The position numbers were made by a program, and so were the translations under genes. DNA of 64,000 nucleotides from Hexactinellida sp. DTS-2022 (lineage: Eukaryota; Porifera; Hexactinellida). Location: contig JAPNXP010000016.1 of assembly GCA_028753945.1 (NCBI GenBank), positions 186,001 to 250,000 on the forward strand, given 5' to 3'. This document shows, piece by piece, positions 25,733 to 37,945 of the stretch. The notes beneath the pieces are model-generated. The model saw nothing but the letters and a program-made list of their open reading frames with translations. It was not told the DNA's origin and did no database searches. Position 1 is the first letter of the stretch; each line of letters starts with the position of its first letter.

Positions 25733-26480
25733 AGTGTACATTATAGAATGACTATCTGAGACTGTAATTTAATTGGTCGAGAGGAAGTTCATTCATCCAA
25801 TCAGTTATTCTGTTCCCTCTGTCTAGCCATACATTTCAAACAACCATTGTGTATATTTGATATCCAATTAGTAGCAATTAATACAATAACTGTTTCCCAT
25901 CTGGGTTCAAGGAGTTGTACAGTACAGTTCCGTAATGTTCGTTAATTTACAATATTTGGATTCTGTATTATACACACGGACAAGCTCTCTAATCTATAAG
26001 ATTGTCTGTTTAAGTTAGCACCAATATTCCGGCGGGTACTGGGTTAGTATATATATAAATAATTTAATTTGCCTTTATAGCCTAAAGTTGGGGACCCCAC
26101 TGCCCCCCCAGTTCGAAAATCCTGGCGCCGCGCATGTTTGTACATAGGCTAGCGGGCTGTTAAAATAAATACTATATGATTTCCCATAATATAACCAACC
26201 TGTGTATGAAGCCTTCGAACGTTACGTAACACTTCCAAGGGGAAGAAGAATTACGAATGTGGCAGATCGGGCTTTTTATTACAAAATGGCAAAAAACGTG
26301 ACGTAAGGAAGAGAATATATATATTTTTAGTAATTTTTCGTTACATTTCACAGTATTTAATTAAATACAACCGGCATAGCATTTAAAAAGGTATTTGCTT
26401 TAAATACAAGCGAGGGCCACAGGCCCGAGTACAAGTTGTAAGAACGCGCGTAGCGCGAACGAGCAGCTTGTAATTATAAA
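25733..26480. other. Intron filler with one TTACGTAAC-family MITE (26,215-26,345)
   Basis: Mostly AT-rich, no open frame. Around 26,215-26,345 lies a diverged copy of the short MITE whose end reads ttcgaacgttacgtaac; related copies sit in introns at 48,282, 50,560 and 54,181. A short fragment near 26,090-26,140 (ggggaccccactgccccccc…ggcgccgcgc) looks like the end of another hAT-type element but has no partner end that I can find. Confidence 0.55.
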
Positions 26481-28214
26481 AAAAATCCAAAATTGCAGCT
26501 GTGCCGACGTATTTCCCTTTGGTGGCACTATCTATTGGTGGCTACCGGTTGGGTAATTGATAGTGCCTCCAAGGAAAATACTGTCGGCACAGCTGCAAAT
26601 TGGATTGTTTTTCGCCATGCCATCATCACTATGAAGGTGTTAAACCATTTCAGAAAGTGAAATAATGAAAAGATAACAATTATATAATTTATATTTTAAT
26701 TTATACTTCGCTAGAATTAATTTGTACTTCAATAGAATTAGCTAAACTGAAATGATGCAGGTGGAGTCATGCAGGTAATGACTAAACCTCAATATGTGCA
26801 GTTAATTAAACACTTCTTACTCTCGACCAATTAAATTACAGCTTCGGTTAGGCATTCTATATGCACACTAACAATTGATAGAAAATCATTTTATACTAAT
26901 TGGATGCTAGCTGCTAATCCATACTGGGACAACCCTCGAATTTAATTGGCTAAGCCATAATTGGATTAAATAGGTGTTAAAATTATTTGATCATAAATCG
27001 TAACCCCAGGTGCAAATTAGAAGGGCACTCCGCACCTACATGCCAAGTTTCAGCCCTCTATGTATATAGATGTGCCCAGGGCACCGTCTACGGAGAAAGA
27101 ATAAAAATCCAAAATTGCAGCCTGTGCCGACGCATGTTCCTTTGGTGGCACTATATTTTTGTGTTGTTTATTGATAGTGCCTCCAAAGGAACATGCTGTC
27201 GGCGCAGGCTGCAATTTTGGATTTTTTTCGCCAAGTCATCAACGCCCAAGGTGTGAAGAACCATTCCTTAATTGGTCGGAGTCACAAGGAACGGTAGATA
27301 AATTTGAAGTTTGTTTCTATCATAAACCATCTTGAGTTTAATGCCATTCATTCATTATGTATTGATAATAAGTTATATTATTAGTTATTTATTTTAGCAA
27401 TGTTATCCACGGTGATTTGAGTTTAGTCAACAAATTCCTTATATTATTATATTTTATTTAATCCATTGTATAGTAATACTACAATTAAATAGATGCCAGC
27501 TGGAATTTATAAGTTGAATCAATTTAATTATCGCAAGTTGAAACAATAGTGAAAGATTTAACAAGTTAAATCAATATAATTATTACAAGTTGAAACAATG
27601 GAATTAGATTTCACAGTTTACTGAAATTGAAGTGTGAGTAAACAAAGAAATTTCAACCCCCATTTATGGCAGAAATAAAACTCTTTATTAAAAGTTTTCT
27701 TCTCCCATCAGACGCAGAATTTTATGGTGAATCCAAATATGAAATAAAATTTGGGGGTTTAGTAAAATATATTTTGAGTTATGGACCAGACAAATTTTGA
27801 AAGGTGTTAAAGATGTGTCCAAAATGTGTAAATAAAAATCGTATCCTCAGGTGCAAATTAGACGGTCCAACCGCACCTACATGCCAAGTTTCAGCCCATC
27901 AACTATAAAGCTCTGGCCAGGGCACCGTCTACGGAGAAAAAAAATCCAAAATTGCAGCCTGTGCCGACGCATGTTCCTTTGGTGGCACTATATTTTGGTA
28001 GTTGTATGTTGATAGTGCCTCCAAAGGAACATGCTGTCTGCACAGCTGCAATTTTGTATTTTTTTTCGCCAAGTCATCAACGCCTCATGGTGTAAAGAAC
28101 CATTTGTTAATTGGTCCGAGTCACAAGGAACGGTACATAAATTTGAAGTTTGTTTCTATCATATACCATTTAATGCAATTCATTCATTATGTATTGATAA
28201 TAAATTATATTATT

Positions 28215-28705
28215 AGTTATTACTGTGCCAGTGTGCCGACTAAACTATAGTATAGTGGCCCAGTTCTAATCTTACTGCCTTTATTACTGTGCCGACTATA
28301 GTATAGTATAGTGGCCCAGTATTGGTCTTAATGCTTTGGTATATTATTACTGTGCCGACTATACTATAGTATAGTGGCCCAGTTCTAATCTTACTGCCTT
28401 GGTTATTACTGTGCCGACTATACTATAGTATAGTGGCCCAGTATTGGTCTTAGTGCTTTGGTATATTATTACTGTGCCGACTATACTATCGTATAGTGGC
28501 CCAGTTCTAATCATAGTGCTTTGGTTAGTTATTACTGTGCCGACTATACTATAGTATAGTGGCCCAGTATTGGTCTTAGTGCCTTGGTTATTACTGTGCC
28601 GACTATAGTATAGTGGCCCAGTTCTAATCTTACTGCCTTTAATAATATTATTTTTACTGTGCCGACTATACTATAGTATAGTGGCCCAGTATTGGAATCA
28701 CTGCC
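28215..28705. repeat. Tandem repeat of a palindromic 'ctatactatagtatag' unit
   Basis: About eight units of 58-68 bp. Each holds the near-palindrome actgtgccgactatactata…gtggcccagt followed by one of two spacers (tctaatcttactgcc or attggtcttagtgc), roughly alternating. The same unit recurs in small groups at 32,865-32,925, 33,690-33,800, 39,745-39,990 and 42,835-42,890, with a decayed piece at 62,297-62,330. Confidence 0.9.
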
Positions 28706-29454
28706 TTTATTATTTTTATTATTTTTTCTCCGTAGCAGGTGCCCTGGCCACACCTTTATACATTGAGGGCTGAAACTTGGCATGTAGATGTGGAAGGTCC
28801 TTCTATTTGCAACTGGGGTTACGATATTTTATTAACAAATTTTGGACACATTTTTAACACCTTTCAAAATTTGACTGGTCCATAACTAGAAAAATGTTTT
28901 ACTAAACCCCCAAATTTTTTTTCACATTTGGATTCACCATAAAAATAATAATAAATATAAGTTGACATTGAAATTGGTGTTAAATTATAAATAATATTAA
29001 TAATTATATATACTAATTAATTAAATATCATAAATCTCAGAAATGATATAAAATAGAAACAAACTTCCAATTTATCAATTGATCCTTATGACACGTAACA
29101 CCTCTACAAATGGGTCTTGACACCTTGAGGTGATGATGACATCGTCAAAAAAATCTTTATCCATTGGATCTCTGAATCGTTTCAATAGGGAATGAATATA
29201 ATATTCGTTGGTTAGTGGAGCAGAATAAATTTATAATAATATTAGTAATCTTCGCAAGGTTTTATCGAAGGAATTTCAACAAGAATAGTGTGTGATATTT
29301 ATTTAGTATACGTTTCAGGTTTCATCCAATTGTAATTGGTTGCGGCTGTTATATATAAGCTGTGACATAAACACACAATATGGTGGTTGTAATAGCAATT
29401 GTATTGTGTTAAACTCTCGTGCTGTTCACTCGATAATAAAAGAAATAGTATATA

Positions 29455-29638
29455 CAGGTAAACCTCCCAAAGCGGCACCCATCGGGAGAATGATTTTGTG
29501 CCGCTTCTCGGAGGTTGCCGCTTTGGGAGGTTGCTCGTAAGGTAAAACTCCCAAAGCGGCACCCATCGGGAGAATGATTTTGTGCCGCTTCTCGGAGGTT
29601 GCCGCTACTCGGAGGTGCCGCTTTGGGAGGTTTACCTG
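29455..29638. mobile_element. pogo/mariner-type MITE, ends CAGGTAAACCTCCC
   Basis: Inverted ends CAGGTAAACCTCCCAAAGCGG, bordered by TA on both sides. The interior contains two tandem copies of a ~90-bp segment (ctcccaaagcggcacccat… at about 29,464 and 29,549). 184 bp, non-coding. Confidence 0.85.
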
Positions 29639-29992
29639 TAATCTGAAGTAAACACATGTTCAACTTTGCCAAGCTATATCTCATAGGAATGTTGATATTT
29701 TTTTGAAATATTTTGGCATAAGAAACGTCCCATAGTCACAAAGATGTATGCAAAGTTTTAAATTCAATTTCCAAAAAATGTTGTCAAAAATAAAAAAATT
29801 TAATGCTCACTCATAATGTAAAAATATAAATATAGAAAAATAAAATATATATTTTTTAAATCCAAAATCATAAACGTCCGTATCTCCTCTTTAATATGTG
29901 TTATTTTTATCCAAATCCAATAATGGGAAGGGCTTCAACTTTCATTTTGATCTGTGCTCATTTGAATACTGCGCCAACTTCACACTCGTAAT

Positions 29993-30704
29993 TAGGGGTC
30001 TCAATCCCGGGATTAGACTTTCCAATCCCGGGATCCAGATATATTATGAGTATAGCAATGATAGTGAAGCTTGATGTGAATATTATCTCTCGCATGACAT
30101 ATACAGTCAGGTCTGCTTATTATGAACAAGATTTCGTCTGATAATATGAAGATTTATTATTATGAACAAACCCTACAGTCCCAATTTAACAACTTACATA
30201 GGGGTTGTATTAAGTTGAGTTCGCTTATTATGAAGTCTCTCTATTATGAACACAATTTTTGGTCCCTTGAATGTTCATAATAAAAGAACCTGACTGTAAA
30301 TATATTCTTTAATTCATTTTTATCGCTTACATTTCTCGGTAATCAACTATTCGTTACTTGTTCAATTACGTGTGGCTTTGTCATTAGGTGAATTTTTGAT
30401 AACATGATGCTTTGTTTATTAACAACAATCTTGAACCATTTCATATAAATATAGATTTAAATTCCTATCAGGAATAATCAGAAAAATCTTAATTAAGATA
30501 TTATTATTACTATACTACGATCTTATGCTCTATTTATTATGTAATGGAGTCATCAATCAATACACAATTACATTAATTCAACATATTTGCATGATTGGTC
30601 AAGTGTCAATAAATTATTTGATCAATCCCGGGATCCCGGGATTGAACATGATTCCAATCCCGGAATCCCGGGATTGGAAAAAGGCTCCGGGATTGAGACC
30701 CCTA
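29993..30704. mobile_element. hAT-like element, ends TAGGGGTCTCAATCCCGG, 8-bp TSD
   Basis: Inverted ends TAGGGGTCTCAATCCCGG / CCGGGATTGAGACCCCTA, flanked by the exact 8-bp duplication CTCGTAAT (29,985-29,992 and 30,705-30,712). The subterminal regions are dense in 'aatcccgggatt' palindromes. A second MITE with TA duplication (30,104-30,296) is nested inside. Confidence 0.92.
30104..30296. mobile_element. Nested Tc1/mariner-type MITE
   Basis: Ends CAGTCAGGTCTGCTTATTATG and an inverse form CATAATAAAAGAACCTGACTG, bordered by TA on each side. Non-coding, 193 bp, inside the hAT-like element at 29,993-30,704. Confidence 0.85.
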
Positions 30705-31541
30705 CTCGTAATATACTGACTGAATTAATTATAATTAATTACGTCAGTATATTAACAGTGCAATAATATTCTCGCAGAAGTAAATATAATCACATAATCT
30801 GTCGTTGTTGTGAAATATATAATAAATTTTTTCAATTGGAAAATAGAAGCCTACTCGATCTCACAAGTTAAATCAATATAATAATCACAAGTTGAACAAT
30901 AGAATTAGATTTAAGACTTTCAATTGAACTGAAGTGTTAGTAAACAAAGGAAATTTGCAACTCTATTGTGGCATAAACGAAACCCAATTTAAAAATTCGT
31001 GCACTGTGAAAAGGTGTAGAATTTAATTCTCTATCGAATGCATATAAATTAAATATTCGCGCACTATTTATTGTTCTTTTTCAAATATTTTTAAACAGGT
31101 GCAAAAATGTGTCCAAAAAATGTAATAAAAAATCGTGACCCCAGGAGCACATCTGTAACCCATGAGACACCTATCCTGAAAATTTGGGCTCTTAGTTAAT
31201 TAAACTCTGTTCTGGGGAGAGGCTACGGACTAATAAAATCCAAAATTGCAGCCTGTGCCGACGCATATTCCTTGGGTGGCACTATATTTTGTTGGTGGTT
31301 TATTGATAGTGCCTCCAATGGAACATGCTGTCGGCAGAGGATGCAATTTTGAATTTTTTTTCCGCCATGTCATCATCACTATGAAGGTGTTAAATTATTT
31401 CAGAAAGGTGTTTCAGAAGGCATCGACCCTTAGAGTGGCGGAAGTTTCCATTTAGCTCACTTCATTTGAGAGATATTCAAGTTTCAGTAGAATATAATAT
31501 GTGCTGAGTCAGCATTTTTTAGGTCAGTGTTGGGTCATCAC

Positions 31542-31945
31542 CAGGGTTGCCGTGGGAATGGGAATTCCTATGGGAATGGGAATTCCCATGGGAATGGGAT
31601 GGGAATGGGAATCGTATTTATCCTATGGGAATTCCCACAGGTTTTCCCATGGAAATTCCCATATGGGAATCTTGAAATTCCTTATGGATTCACATGGGAA
31701 TTCCCACAGGTTTCCCGTCATTTGTGAAGCCATCAAAATCAAAAGTAGATCATATAAAGTATCCAATAGGATTTGGAATTCTCGTAGGATTTCGACGGGG
31801 GATTTGCCATGTGAAAACCACATAGGATTCCCACATGGGAATTCCCATGGGAAAATCCGTGGGAATTCCCATGGGAATTCCTACGGAAACTCTGTGGGAA
31901 TGGGATGGGAATGGGAATGAAAATTCCCTTCCCACGGCAACCCTG
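31542..31945. mobile_element. GGGAAT-rich hAT-like MITE with exact 8-bp TSD
   Basis: Ends CAGGGTTGCCGTGGG and its inverse, flanked by GTCATCAC on both sides (31,534-31,541 and 31,946-31,953). The interior is made of short gggaattcccat palindromes, which yields the apparent GNSHGNS-type peptides on both strands; these are not genes. It splits a gtcatcaccca site that is intact in related repeat copies nearby. Confidence 0.93.
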
Positions 31946-32929
31946 GTCATCACCCAACATCAACTAACCCATTTTAAACATCGAATTAACAAAATTGTAA
32001 AAACACATTTTTTTAGCAATGTCATCATCACCTCAAGGTGTCAAGACCCACTTGTATAGGTGGCACGTGCCATAAGGACCAATTGATAAATTGAATGTTT
32101 GTTTCTATCTTCTATGATCTCTGAAATTTATGATATTTAATTAATTAGTATAAATAATTATTAATAATTTAACACCAATTTCAATGTCAACTTATATTTA
32201 TTAAGTTTAATTATTTTGTCATAAATAATTAATTAATTAATTTGGCTATCAAATTTCAATTCCGCACACTCGATAACCCCTAATAAACAAATTGGAAGCA
32301 TCTTTATAAGCCCCCTACTCGTAATATACTGACTGAATTAAATATAATTAATTACGTCATTATATTTACAGTGGAATAATATTCTCGCAGAAATAAATAT
32401 TATCACTTAATCTGTCGTTGTTGTGGAATGTAAAATCTTAGGTTTCAATTATTAAATAGAAGCCTACTCGATCTCACAAGTTGAATCAATATAATTATTA
32501 CAAGTTGAAACAATGGAATTAGATTTAACACTTTCAAAAGTTTCAATTGAATTGAAGTGTTTGTAAACAAAGGGAATTTGTAACTCAATTGTGGCACTAA
32601 CGAAACCCAATTTAAAAATTCGTGCACTGTGACAAGGTGTAGAATTTAATTCTCTATCGAATGCATATAAATTGAATATTCGGGTACTATTTATTGTACG
32701 TGTTTAAATATTAAACAGGTGCAAAAATGTGTCCAAAAAAATTTAATCAAAAATCGTGACCCCAGGTGCACATCTGTAACCCATGAGACACCTGTCCTGA
32801 AAATTCCAGTTCTTAGTAAATATAACTCTGTTCTGTGGAGAGGATACGGAAGGATAATAACCAAGGCAGTAAGATTAGAACTGGGCCACTATACTATAGT
32901 ATAGTCGGCACAGTAATAACCAAGGCAGT

Positions 32930-33679
32930 CAGGGTTGGGTTCAAGTACAATTTACTTAAGTACTTCTGTAATTAAGTACATTTTTTGAGTACTTGTACTT
33001 GTACTTAAGTACTTTCACCATTTTTCCGTTGTACTTGTACTTGTACTTAATTACTTTCCTCATTTTTCTAAAGTACTTGCACTTGTACTTGAGTACTTGT
33101 TACTCGGGACTTTTTTATCATTCAATATATTTCCAACACACATCATTGATGTTCCTCAAATCCCATCTCAAATAAAGTAGTGTTACTTAATACTTAGTAT
33201 ATTAGGAATTGTGTTCGTGTCAAGGACTACTGCTAAATCAATTAAATAGATTTGGATGATACTATATAAACTATGTATTTAGCAATTTCTACTATTAGTA
33301 CGAGAGATTTATCATAAGAGCTTGGGAAGTACTTGTACTTGTACTTAAGTATTTTCCTAATTTTTTCATTGTACTTGTACTTGTACTTAAGTCAGTGGCG
33401 TAACAAACTTTAAATTTGGGGGGGGCAACAGACCCTAAATGGGGGGGCAATAACTATTGGGGCAATACTATTCGCTTCGTGGAATAAATCATTTTCCAGA
33501 GATGGGGGGGCAAGAATTGTAAAATGGGGGGGCAATGCTCCCCCTAGCCCCCCCACAGTTACGCCACTGACTTAAGTACTTTAAGTTTACCTGTACTTGT
33601 ACTTGTATTGTACTTGAATATCTGAAAAGTAGTAGTACTTGTACTTAAGTACTTTCAAATGTACTTGAACCCAACCCTG
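32930..33679. mobile_element. tacttgtactt-rich hAT-like element with exact 8-bp TSD
   Basis: Ends CAGGGTTGGGTTCAAGTACA and TGTACTTGAACCCAACCCTG, flanked by AAGGCAGT (32,922-32,929 and 33,680-33,687). It is inserted in a ctatactatagtatag repeat unit, and contains a second insertion at 33,393-33,569. Interior sequence is a loose tandem of acttgtacttaagt. Confidence 0.94.
33393..33569. mobile_element. Nested hAT-like MITE, ends CAGTGGCGTAAC
   Basis: 177 bp with ends CAGTGGCGTAAC and GTTACGCCACTG. The 8-bp duplication ACTTAAGT borders it on both sides (33,385-33,392 and 33,570-33,577). It is the third level of nesting: tandem repeat, then the 750-bp element, then this one. Confidence 0.94.
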
Positions 33680-35185
33680 AAGGCAGTAAGATTAGAACTG
33701 GGCCACTATACTATAGTATAGTCGGCACAGTAATAACCAAGGTAGTAAGATTAGAACTGGGCCACTATACTATAGTATAATCGGCACAGTAATAATAATA
33801 AAATCCAAAATTGCAGCCTGTGCCGACGCATGTTCCTTTGATGGCACTATATTTTGGTGGTGGTTTATTGATAGTGGCTCCAATGGAACATGCTGTCGGC
33901 ACAGGCTGCAATTTTGGATTTTTTTTCGCCATGTCATCATCACTATGAAGGTGTTAAATTATTTCAAAAAGGTGTTTCAAAAGGCAACTACCCTTAGTGA
34001 GTTGGAAGTTTCGTTTTAGCTCACTTCATTTCAAAGATATTCAAGTTTCAGTAGAATATAATAAGTGATGAGTCAGCATTTTTTATGTGCGTGTTGGATG
34101 ATTACCCAACGGCAACCAACCCATTCGAAATATAGAATTCACAAAATTGTCAAAACTCATTTTTTTGAAGATGTCATTAACACCTCAAGGTGTCAAGACA
34201 TATTTGCAGAGGTGCTACGTGGCATAAGGATCAATTGATACATTGGAAGTTTGTCTCTATCTTGTATAATCTCTGAGATTAATACTATTTATCAAATCAG
34301 TATAAATAATTATTAATTTATTAATAATTTAACACCATTATTATGTATAGCAAAATAAATGAAGTTCAATTATTTGCAATTATTATTAATTTTAATTTAA
34401 TTTAATTATAATATTTGAATTGTTTTGTCAGAAATGGACCCCCTGCAGATTTGGACCGGGGGGTCCATTTCTGACAAATTTACTTTGCTTGGCAGAAATG
34501 GACCCCCCTTTCTATAACATTTATATTCATTTCTTTGATGTTTCTTTTCTCATTCTACTTTCACATATATTCTAATAGGTTATCTCTATATTTCATTCAA
34601 CAAAAGATTACATTTTGAATGTACAAATTATTTTTTAGTGAATAACCAATACTTCATAGTGATTTACGCAGGAAAGTTGCTTATTTAGTGTAACCTCGAT
34701 TATCCAGACTCTTTGGGACCACTCAAAAGTTCGGATTATCTACAGTCCGGATAACTGAGGTTATTTATGTTTTGACAAAAACAGTTGTACTGTACATACG
34801 AAAAAACTTACATTAGATCAAACTATGACATTTCTATTTCATTCTGATAGATTTAATTCCAGTAAGTTCATGAAATTCATTTGTAATACAAATGTGTTGC
34901 GTACAAGTTACAACATTCCACTAATAGCACAAAGAAAGTGTTGGTTCAACAGTTATATTAACATTTGAAGTTTGAACATTGCAAATTAGTACCAAACTTA
35001 CGTAATAATTGATGCAATAATTTGTCACCTCAAAAAATGAAGTAATCAAAATAAAATAAAGTTTTTGATTACCATTTGTTACATAATGTATCTAGTCACA
35101 AATTCAAATTCACTATAAAATGTAGAAACTAAATGCAAGAAAATCTATACACTTTACATTGACATTCTCATCTACCTTCAAAACA

Positions 35186-36427
35186 ATGGACCCCTCCGAA
35201 TATGAACTCATATTGTCATACTTGATGACCGACTCGTACCCCCATGGATTTACGAAAGATCAGAAGAGGAATTTACGAAAGAGAGCCTCCAAATATCTTG
35301 CTATAAATGACAAGCTTGTTAAGCTCTCTGAAGGCAAGCAACTCCTTGTAATCAAAACTGATAATATTCCAAGTATTCTGAGAGAAATCCACGATAATGT
35401 TGGACACCAATGTGCACGTTACTCATATAATATCGCGAAAGCCCGGTATTTTTGGCCTGGGATGCTAAAGCAAATTCGTTCTTACGTGGACAATTGTATT
35501 CGCTGTCAAAAGAATCAGCCTACACTGAAAGCTACCAGTATACCACTACAACCTCTCCCAGTTATTACTAAGGCGTGGTTTCGTGTAGGAATGGACCTTA
35601 CTGGCCCACTTGTCAATTCCGAAGGGTACAAGTATATATTAACTATGTTGGACCACTTTACTAAGTGGATAGAAACTCGCCCACTTAGATCTAAGGAAGC
35701 GAAAGAGGTAGCAAAAGGGTTATTCTCCATTTACTGTCGACAGGGAGCACCTGTACAAATTATTTGTGATAACGGGACTGAGTTTACAAACAAAATTTCC
35801 AAAGCCCTGCATGATGCTTATGATTGTAAGCTAATCTTCTCAGCCCCATATCACCCTAAAACCAATGGGTTAGTTGAATCTGCCCACAAAGCACTCAAAA
35901 GATGCCTAGTGAAATCGTTGGATGAAAAGAATGAAAATTGGGCTCAATATCTTGACGAAATCACCTTTTCTCTTAACATAAGACCCCGAGATACTACAGG
36001 ATTCTCAGCATTTGAATTGATGCATGGGTCACGTAAACCTCGCTTACCAACAGAGGCAGAAAATCTTGCAATGCTATATCCTGATGTGGCTATTGAAGAA
36101 TCACAGTCTCTGGGGAATGACACACGTGAAGATACAACAACGGAACTAATTCAGTCCATGCAAGCTGCACAAGCTAACGATCATGTTGTAGCTGGCGAAC
36201 TTCTAACGCGCTCAAAGGAGTTGATGAAGAGACGCCATGACAAGAAACTTAACCCGATCACCTTCAATAATCTGGATAAAACAGACGAAGTCCTCATTGA
36301 AAATGTCTACCAAAAGAAGAAAGGAGGGAAATTTCATGATAAATGGCTTGGTCCTTATAGAATTGCTAAATTAAATCGTAATACAGTCAAAATATATCGT
36401 AACAAATCCATTCAACGCGTGAAATGA
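35186..36427 (+). CDS. Ginger-like transposase (integrase fold), 413 aa
   Basis: Residues 69-107 form an HHCC zinc finger (H69, H74, C104, C107) with the usual Y-F-W-P-G-M core. The catalytic core has D137 (GMDLTGP), D195 (CDNGTEF) and E231 (GLVESAH); the last two are 35 residues apart, the classic D,D35E spacing of Gypsy integrases and of Ginger transposases. A GPY/F-type motif (WLGPYRI) lies near residue 385. All three catalytic residues are intact and the frame is open, so this part could be functional. The start chosen is the first ATG (35,186); the frame stays open further upstream without another ATG. The frame ends at TGA 36,425 but the same frame continues into the next entry, suggesting one original protein. 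Family assignment to Ginger rests on the absence of RT/LTR and the presence of inverted ends. Confidence 0.88.
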   Translation: MDPSEYELILSYLMTDSYPHGFTKDQKRNLRKRASKYLAINDKLVKLSEGKQLLVIKTDNIPSILREIHDNVGHQCARYSYNIAKARYFWPGMLKQIRSYVDNCIRCQKNQPTLKATSIPLQPLPVITKAWFRVGMDLTGPLVNSEGYKYILTMLDHFTKWIETRPLRSKEAKEVAKGLFSIYCRQGAPVQIICDNGTEFTNKISKALHDAYDCKLIFSAPYHPKTNGLVESAHKALKRCLVKSLDEKNENWAQYLDEITFSLNIRPRDTTGFSAFELMHGSRKPRLPTEAENLAMLYPDVAIEESQSLGNDTREDTTTELIQSMQAAQANDHVVAGELLTRSKELMKRRHDKKLNPITFNNLDKTDEVLIENVYQKKKGGKFHDKWLGPYRIAKLNRNTVKIYRNKSIQRVK

Positions 36428-37861
36428 TCCAAAGTTAAGCTCCTGAAAAGATTGACTCCCATAAATTCTGCCGACCAACAAGCCACAAAATCTCAGCGCT
36501 TATCAACTGAAATAGAAACCTCTACTATCGAATATTTACAAGCTGAAGATACACCATCCATTGGCGCCGAAGAAACGGTATTTGCGACGATATCACCTCC
36601 TAGGCATACCCGCCAAGACATGATTGATAAACTCAACTCAATGAAAAGTTTAATTACCAACTCAATCAAAACAAATATTCCTCTGTCTGATCTCCATCGG
36701 GAACTTCACATACGACGCGATATGAAATTTAAAGATTTATTCAATTGGAGAACTGACCATTACCCATCCTATTATACAGAGTATGCTCAAGAAGATCAAT
36801 TGGAAACCACCTATGAAATGTCTAACTTGTTGGCTCAATGGTATTTAGATAGTTTTGAGATAAAAATACCTGAGTACCAATACACAGGTGAGGATTTCGA
36901 TTTTGCAACTCGCTGGACAGGAGAGAGCATGGACTATTCTACGAATGTTCTTCTACCTGTTGTTCAACAGTTGCTAGCAACTTCTAAAGCATCGGCAAAC
37001 AGTGATAATACTCTAGCCACACCTGTATCACTTCTTCTGGAAGATTCATGTGTTACTTGGGGTGGTCAATTCGAAGGAAATGAATTAGTCAATACTTGTC
37101 CGGTTGACAATTTCATAACTTTACTAAATTTGCACTCACATAAAGTCTCTTCGGCTCTTCGGTTTGCAAATGTTTCTCCATCTCAGCGTCTGCAAACCAT
37201 GTTATCGCATATAACTTCCCGTGAATTCGATGAATTGAGCAACTGGCTAGCTCCTCAACTAGGAGTGCGACTTGTCAACTTTCGGTTTGACTTTCTTGGT
37301 TACGAAGGGGCAATGGTGCAGTTGTTAATTAATCTATCTATCTGTTCCGATCGTTACGAAGTCATCTTCCAGTGCTGGAGTTGCAGTTATCAATCAGAGA
37401 AGAAATTAAACTTGCTTTCTGTGCTAACATTCAAAGAAAATTGCCAAAAGACCATTGATTTCCAAATCAAAACAGCTTTTTCATGCTTAAAGTGTCGAGA
37501 TCCAAATGCCAAATTAGAATCTCTTAGTCAGAAATTTGTTCAAGTTCCCCCTCTCATCATTCTTGAGGTCGGTCATGTTAACAATGTCTCACTAATTCGT
37601 GAAACTGACATCGAAAATCAAATCAACAATACACACGACCAAGATCAACATTACTCCTTACTCGGATATACTGTACATAGTGGCCTTCATTTCACAATGA
37701 GAACCAAACTGAAAGATGAATGGTATACATATGATGGCATAGAACGTCCGAAGGTTAAGCGAGTTTATTCTAGTCCCAATATGCCTTCATTAGGACAGAT
37801 TAATTGCATTGTTTATGTGTTATCTTATGTTACTACTCCTAATGAACAATTTTCGATTTAA
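36428..37861 (+). pseudogene. Cysteine-peptidase-like domain in frame with the transposase after one TGA
   Basis: Same frame as the transposase, separated only by the TGA at 36,425-36,427, then open for 477 codons to TAA. The first bases after the stop continue the basic GPY/F-linked tail, so the domain was probably the C-terminal half of a single protein of about 890 residues. Numbered from 36,452: putative nucleophile C216 in NTCPVDN, zinc-ribbon pairs C308/C311 and C345/C348, putative general base H413 in GLHFTMR, and D428 in YDGI. This order (Cys box, CxxC-CxxC finger, HFT…YDG box) resembles ubiquitin-specific or USPL1-type proteases; accessory protease domains are known in Ginger elements. 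Activity and substrate are unknown. It may be a single-mutation decay, a read-through, or a sequencing error. Confidence 0.72.
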
Positions 37862-37945
37862 TTATCACATTGTAGTAACTCATTTATTAAAAACCAATAC
37901 TAGAAATGAAGCTTTATAGTCGGCCGAAATAAAGCATGTTCAGAG

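Noticed and set aside
31501-32059. Open frames with GNSHGNS-type repeats on both strands
   Set aside because: They are translations of the GGGAATTCCCAT palindromes of the hAT-like MITE at 31,542-31,945 and read equally well on both strands.
35186-37861. Retrovirus or Ty3/Gypsy provirus
   Set aside because: The integrase alone is Gypsy-like. There is no reverse transcriptase, gag, protease of aspartic type, primer-binding site or long terminal repeat, and the ends are inverted repeats of ~98 bp.
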